Source: Burkholderiaceae bacterium (lineage in GTDB: Bacteria > Pseudomonadota > Gammaproteobacteria > Burkholderiales > Burkholderiaceae). From it: 64,000 bases of DNA. A program made the translations under genes and the position numbers. The notes under the pieces are model-generated. The model saw only the letters and a list, made by a program, of their open reading frames with translations. It was not told the DNA's origin and did no database searches. Where the stretch lies: positions 36,296 to 100,295 of the forward strand of contig JAJPEN010000006.1 of NCBI GenBank assembly GCA_021166835.1. The letters are read 5' to 3'. This document shows, piece after piece, positions 60,579 to 64,000 of the stretch (position 1 is the stretch's first letter; each line of letters opens with the position of its first letter).

Positions 60579-61904
60579 TCAAGCCGCCTTCTTCTTCGCC
60601 CCGCCCTTCGCATCGAAGAACTGCGCGTCTTCCGTCGAGCCCTTCAGCGCCGCCGTGGAAGCTTCGCGCTCGACCGTCGTCGTCACCGCGTCGAAGTAGC
60701 CGGTGCCGACTTCGCGCTGGTGCTTCACCGCGGTGAAGCCCAGCTCGGCTGCAGCGAACTCGGCTTCCTGCAGCTCGACGAAGGCGCTCATCTGCTTGCG
60801 CGCATAGCCGTGCGCCAGATGGAACATCGAGTAGTTCAGCGAGTGGAAGCCGGCGAGCGTGATGAACTGGAACTTGTAGCCCATTGCGCCCAGCTCGCGC
60901 TGGAATTTCGCGATCGTGGTTTCGTCCAGGTTCTTCTTCCAGTTGAACGACGGCGAGCAGTTGTACGCGAGCATCTTGCCCGGGAACTGCTTGTGGATCG
61001 CTTCGGCGAAGGCGCCTGCGAACTTCAGGTCGGGCGTGCCGGTCTCGCACCAGATGAGGTCGGCATAGGGCGCGTAGGCCAGGCCGCGCGAGATCGCCTG
61101 CTCCAGGCCGTTCTTCGCGCGGAAGAAGCCTTCGATCGTGCGTTCGCCGGTGAGGAACGGCTTGTCGTTCTCGTCGACGTCGGAGGTGACGAGGTCGGCT
61201 GCTTCGGCATCGGTGCGCGCGAGCAGGATCGTCGGCACGCCGCAGACGTCGGCCGCCAGGCGCGCGGCGACGAGCTTCGAGACGGCCTCGCGCGTGGGAA
61301 CGAGCACCTTGCCGCCCATGTGGCCGCACTTCTTCACCGAAGCGAGCTGGTCCTCGAAGTGAACGCCCGACGCGCCCGCGTCGATCATCGACTTCATCAG
61401 CTCGAACGCGTTCAGCACGCCGCCGAATCCGGCTTCCGCATCGGCGACGATCGGCGCGAAGTAGTCGACGAAGTCGGGGTCGCTCGGGTTCTTGCCTTCC
61501 ATCCACTGGATCTGGTCGGCGCGCGTGAGCGTGTTGTTGATCCGGCGCACGACCGACGGAACGGAGTTGGCCGGATACAGCGACTGGTCGGGGTACATCT
61601 CGCCCGCCAGGTTCGCATCGCCGGCGACCTGCCAGCCCGACAGGTAGATCGCTTTCAGGCCGGCCTTGACCTGCTGCATCGCCTGGTTGCCGGTGAGCGC
61701 GCCCAGCGAGTTGACGAAGGGCTCCTCGTTGATCAGTTTCCACAGCTTCTCGGCGCCGCGCTTGGCCAGCGTGTGCTCGACCTGCACCGAGCCGCGCAGG
61801 CGCACGACGTCCTCGGCGGTGTAGCCGCGCTTGATGCCGCGCCAGCGCGGGCTTTCCGACCATTCCTTCTGCAGTTTCTGCGCGTCGAGTTCACGTGACG
61901 ACAT
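60579..61904 (-). CDS. aceA: Isocitrate lyase
   Basis: A 441-residue enzyme of the glyoxylate shunt, splitting isocitrate to glyoxylate and succinate. KKCGHMGGK near residue 193 is the catalytic loop with Cys; WCETGTPD and [10 protein letters not shown] are further conserved motifs. AGGAGA lies before ATG 61904. Ends with [10 protein letters not shown]. Single-gene unit with its own promoter and terminator. Confidence 0.96.
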   Translation of the reverse strand: MSSRELDAQKLQKEWSESPRWRGIKRGYTAEDVVRLRGSVQVEHTLAKRGAEKLWKLINEEPFVNSLGALTGNQAMQQVKAGLKAIYLSGWQVAGDANLAGEMYPDQSLYPANSVPSVVRRINNTLTRADQIQWMEGKNPSDPDFVDYFAPIVADAEAGFGGVLNAFELMKSMIDAGASGVHFEDQLASVKKCGHMGGKVLVPTREAVSKLVAARLAADVCGVPTILLARTDAEAADLVTSDVDENDKPFLTGERTIEGFFRAKNGLEQAISRGLAYAPYADLIWCETGTPDLKFAGAFAEAIHKQFPGKMLAYNCSPSFNWKKNLDETTIAKFQRELGAMGYKFQFITLAGFHSLNYSMFHLAHGYARKQMSAFVELQEAEFAAAELGFTAVKHQREVGTGYFDAVTTTVEREASTAALKGSTEDAQFFDAKGGAKKKAA

Positions 61905-62020
61905 GGGGTTCTCCTGGACGAGTTGAAGACCGTTTCGGCGGCGAACCGCGCGCGTCCGGCGCAATCGCGCGGGCGGGATCGAATCGTCGTCGAGATGGAG
62001 CAAAGCTTAGCGACTCGTGA

Positions 62021-62151
62021 TGCAATGCAATATGGCGAAATGCGCTTGTTGTGCTAAAACTTTTCGTTCGACTTATCAATAGTTTGCAATGCTTTTACCA
62101 CTTCGTGGAACGAATTATGCAGTTCGTGAAATACCAAGATACCGCATTGCA
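62021..62151. repeat. Three copies of TGCAATGC upstream of aceA
   Basis: TGCAATGC at 62021-62028 and 62085-62092 and its complement at 62144-62151. The first copy covers the predicted aceA start point. Probable binding sites for a regulator of acetate or fatty acid metabolism. Confidence 0.55.
62029..62057 (-). promoter_or_regulatory. Candidate aceA promoter
   Basis: On the minus strand TTAGCA (62052-62057), 17 bp and CATATT (62029-62034). Predicted start near 62022, giving a leader of about 118 nt. The TGCAATGC copy at 62021 sits on the start point. Confidence 0.5.
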
Positions 62152-62247
62152 CTGCGCAAATCCCGCATCGTGAAACAGATTTTCCGAATCCGATAAACGA
62201 CGTTCCGGCCCCCCGGGGCAACGGGCGACGCGCGATCGACCGATCGC

Positions 62248-62277
62248 TTGATCTCGCTCAAATACGGCGTCTAGTAT
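62248..62277 (+). promoter_or_regulatory. Promoter of the enoyl-CoA hydratase operon
   Basis: TTGATC (62248-62253), 18 bp, TAGTAT (62272-62277). The palindrome at 62280-62293 covers the start point, giving repression by a bound regulator. Confidence 0.65.
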
Positions 62278-62279
62278 GT

Positions 62280-62293
62280 TGAATGATCATTCA
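62280..62293. promoter_or_regulatory. 14-bp perfect palindromic operator
   Basis: TGAATGATCATTCA is a perfect palindrome just downstream of the -10 box. Its form is like operators of TetR-family regulators of fatty-acid degradation in proteobacteria; the regulator is not in the window. Confidence 0.65.
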
Positions 62294-62319
62294 TTCACCA
62301 GACCGGAGGACCGAAATCG

Positions 62320-63078
62320 ATGGGCGGACTGCAACAGGAGCGGCTCGGCAACGTACTGCACGTCACGCTCGACCAGCCCCCGGTGAACGCGCTCAGCCGG
62401 GCGCTGATCGAAGCGCTGGGCCGGGTTGCCGAAACCGCGGCCGCCGACCCCTCGATCTCGGTGCTGCATCTGCGCAGCACCGGGCGGGCCTTCTGCGCCG
62501 GGGCGAATCTGGACGAGATGCGCGTGGGCTTCTCCGGCCCCGAGGGCCTGGAGCAGCAGCTCGATTTCGTGCGGCGACTGCAACAGGTGTTCGAGCGCAT
62601 CGAGCGGCTCGATGCGGTGAGCGTGGCCGAGGTGGGCGGTCATGCGCTGGGCGGCGGGCTGGAGCTGGCGCTTGCCTGCGACCTGCGCATCGGCGCTGCC
62701 GAAGCGCGCATCGGCCTGCCCGAGGTCGAACTGGGCCTGGTGCCCGGCGCCGGCGGCACGCAGCGCCTCGCCCGGCTGTGCGGCCCGGCGCTCGCCCGGC
62801 GCCTGATCCTCGGCGCCGAGACCCTCGACGGGCGCACCGCCGAGCAGTTCGGGCTGCTGCACTGGGCGGTGCCCAGGGCCGAGCTTGCCGCTCGCGCGCA
62901 GGCGCTGGTCGAGCGGCTGGCGCAACTGCCGCGCGCGGCGCTGGCCGAAGCGAAAGCGTGCATCGACTGCGCCACCCGCCCGGGAACCGAAGGCTTCGAG
63001 CACGAACTGGCCTCCACGCGCCGGCTGATGAACGACGCCGAGACCCAGCGGCGCGTGGCCGCCTTCCTCGCGCGCTGA
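62320..63078 (+). CDS. Enoyl-CoA hydratase/isomerase (crotonase family)
   Basis: A 252-residue crotonase. FCAGANLDEM is the oxyanion-hole region; GGGLELAL and LPEVELGLVPGAGGTQRL carry both catalytic Glu of hydratases. It should hydrate an enoyl-CoA in a beta-oxidation-type route. GGAGGA lies 9 bp before ATG 62320. First gene of an operon with a dehydrogenase and another crotonase. Confidence 0.88.
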   Translation: MGGLQQERLGNVLHVTLDQPPVNALSRALIEALGRVAETAAADPSISVLHLRSTGRAFCAGANLDEMRVGFSGPEGLEQQLDFVRRLQQVFERIERLDAVSVAEVGGHALGGGLELALACDLRIGAAEARIGLPEVELGLVPGAGGTQRLARLCGPALARRLILGAETLDGRTAEQFGLLHWAVPRAELAARAQALVERLAQLPRAALAEAKACIDCATRPGTEGFEHELASTRRLMNDAETQRRVAAFLAR

Positions 63079-63133
63079 CCGCTTCCTTCCTTCTTCTCCT
63101 CCCCCCTTCGAACCCTCTTACGGAGCACTTGCG

Positions 63134-63880
63134 ATGAAACTGGACGACCGGATCGCCATCGTCACCGGCGCCGCCTCGGGCATTGGCCTGGCCACGGCGC
63201 AGCGCCTGGCCGAAGCCGGCGCAACCGTGATGCTCGGCGACATCGACGACGCACGCGGCGAGCAGGCTGCCGCCGACCTGCGCGCAGCCGGCCTGCGCGC
63301 CGACTACGCGCACTGCGACGTGACGAGCGATGCGTCGGTGGCGGCCTTTCGCGACGCCACGCTGCAGCGCCACGGCCGCGTCGACATCGTCGCCAACGTC
63401 GCCGGTTGGGGCAAAATCCAGCCCTTCCTCGAAAACGACGACGCGTTCATCGCCAAGGTGGTGGAGCTGAACTTCATGGGGCCGCTGCGCATCGTGCGCG
63501 CCTTCCTGCCGCAGATGATCGAGCGCAAGCAGGGCAAGATCGTCAACGTCTCCAGCGACGCCGGGCGCGTGGGCAGCCTGGGCGAGACGGTGTACTCGGG
63601 CGCCAAGGGCGGGGTGATCGCCTTCACCAAGGGCCTGGCGCGCGAGACCGCCCGCCACGGCATCACCGCCAACTGCGTGTGCCCCGGGCCCACCGACACG
63701 CCGCTGCTGCAGGCCGTGCCCGAGAAGCACCGCGAGGCCTTCCAGCGCGCCATCCCGATGAAGCGCTTCGCCCGGCCCTCGGAGATCGCCGACGCCGTCG
63801 TCTTCTTCGCCAGCGGGCGTTCCGATTACATTACCGGCCAGGTGCTCAGCGTCAGCGGTGGCCTGAGCATGGTGGGCTGA
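63134..63880 (+). CDS. Short-chain dehydrogenase, BadH-like
   Basis: A 248-residue [16 protein letters not shown] binds the cofactor, with GDIDD after the second strand favouring [12 protein letters not shown] supplies the Ser and VYSGAKGG the catalytic Tyr-x3-Lys. The [11 protein letters not shown] and [10 protein letters not shown] segments resemble 2-hydroxycyclohexanecarboxyl-CoA dehydrogenase (BadH), so oxidation of a 3-hydroxyacyl-CoA, perhaps alicyclic, is likely. 55 bp after the hydratase. Confidence 0.82.
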   Translation: MKLDDRIAIVTGAASGIGLATAQRLAEAGATVMLGDIDDARGEQAAADLRAAGLRADYAHCDVTSDASVAAFRDATLQRHGRVDIVANVAGWGKIQPFLENDDAFIAKVVELNFMGPLRIVRAFLPQMIERKQGKIVNVSSDAGRVGSLGETVYSGAKGGVIAFTKGLARETARHGITANCVCPGPTDTPLLQAVPEKHREAFQRAIPMKRFARPSEIADAVVFFASGRSDYITGQVLSVSGGLSMVG

Positions 63881-63909
63881 TTCACGAACACAGACAGCAG
63901 GAGCAAGCG

Positions 63910-64000
63910 ATGTACAAGATTTCCGCCAAGGACCTCCAGCCCGAGCACTTCCGCTTCGAGGTCGAGGGCAAGGTGGCCACCCTCACGCTGAACCGCCCCG
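63910..64000 (+). CDS. Enoyl-CoA hydratase-like protein (partial, right edge)
   Basis: The first 30 codons: MYKISAKDLQPEHFRFEVEG, then KVATLTLNRP, the standard N-terminal strand of crotonases. The gene leaves the window. It follows the dehydrogenase by 29 bp, with AGGAGCAAGCG before the ATG. Specific function cannot be judged. Confidence 0.8.
   Translation, partial: MYKISAKDLQPEHFRFEVEGKVATLTLNRP

Larger units (their letters stand above)
61905..62319. other. 415-bp divergent regulatory region between aceA and the enoyl-CoA hydratase operon
   Basis: No gene is seen here. The middle (62015-62160) is AT-rich against the genome and holds three copies of the 8-mer TGCAATGC, the aceA promoter, and TTCGT-type short inverted repeats near 62103-62113. 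The right end holds the promoter and palindrome of the hydratase operon. Confidence 0.7.

Noticed and set aside
62083..62099. RamB/ScfR-type site (TTTGCAA) upstream of aceA
   Set aside because: Only a partial match to the TTTGCAAA core known from actinobacteria; the TGCAATGC triplicate is the better-supported signal.
1..64000. CRISPR arrays, tRNA or rRNA genes, insertion sequences
   Set aside because: No regularly spaced repeats, no cloverleaf or rRNA-like stretches and no transposase-like protein were noticed on reading; a dedicated search was not possible.

Overview
The window is GC-rich (roughly two thirds G+C by eye) and tightly packed. Its gene content points to a betaproteobacterium, most likely of the Burkholderiales. 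The main clues are an exosortase A (XrtA/EpsH)-associated exopolysaccharide cluster, an oxidative pentose phosphate cluster, a Tad pilus locus and a glyoxylate-shunt isocitrate lyase. No rRNA, tRNA, CRISPR array, insertion sequence or prophage gene was seen.

1-36807: exopolysaccharide region of the exosortase A type, as several oppositely oriented operons. It holds nine glycosyltransferases (one cut by the left edge), a flippase, an O-antigen-ligase-like membrane protein, four methyltransferases, two asparagine-synthetase-like proteins, and a ligase/decarboxylase/acyl-carrier set that is a marker of this system. It also holds a polysaccharide deacetylase, two exosortase-A alpha/beta hydrolases, two right-handed beta-helix proteins and two secreted proteins sharing a kelch-like propeller. 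The exosortase and its PEP-CTERM substrates are not in the window and probably lie beyond the left edge.

36978-48695: central carbohydrate metabolism. zwf-tkt run forward; pgl, gnd, a glucoamylase-like gene and galU run in reverse. Three toxin-antitoxin modules sit among them: a MntA gene with a decayed HepT, VapBC and TumE-TumA. A second, catalytically degenerate pair of exosortase-A-type hydrolases follows galU.

48667-59977: a 13-gene Tad (Flp) pilus operon on the minus strand, from flp down to a terminal tadE, mostly with 4-base start/stop overlaps. Its TadA ATPase carries an N-terminal FHA domain. No TadZ or prepilin peptidase gene is present.

60106-64000: a broken HigA-like antitoxin remnant, aceA with a strong terminator and a 415-bp regulatory region, then a fatty-acid or alicyclic-acid degradation operon (enoyl-CoA hydratase, BadH-like dehydrogenase, start of a second crotonase) behind a palindromic operator.

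The first two regions fit together: galU and sugar-phosphate metabolism could feed nucleotide sugars to exopolysaccharide synthesis, and the XrtA genes would assemble, modify and anchor the polymer.
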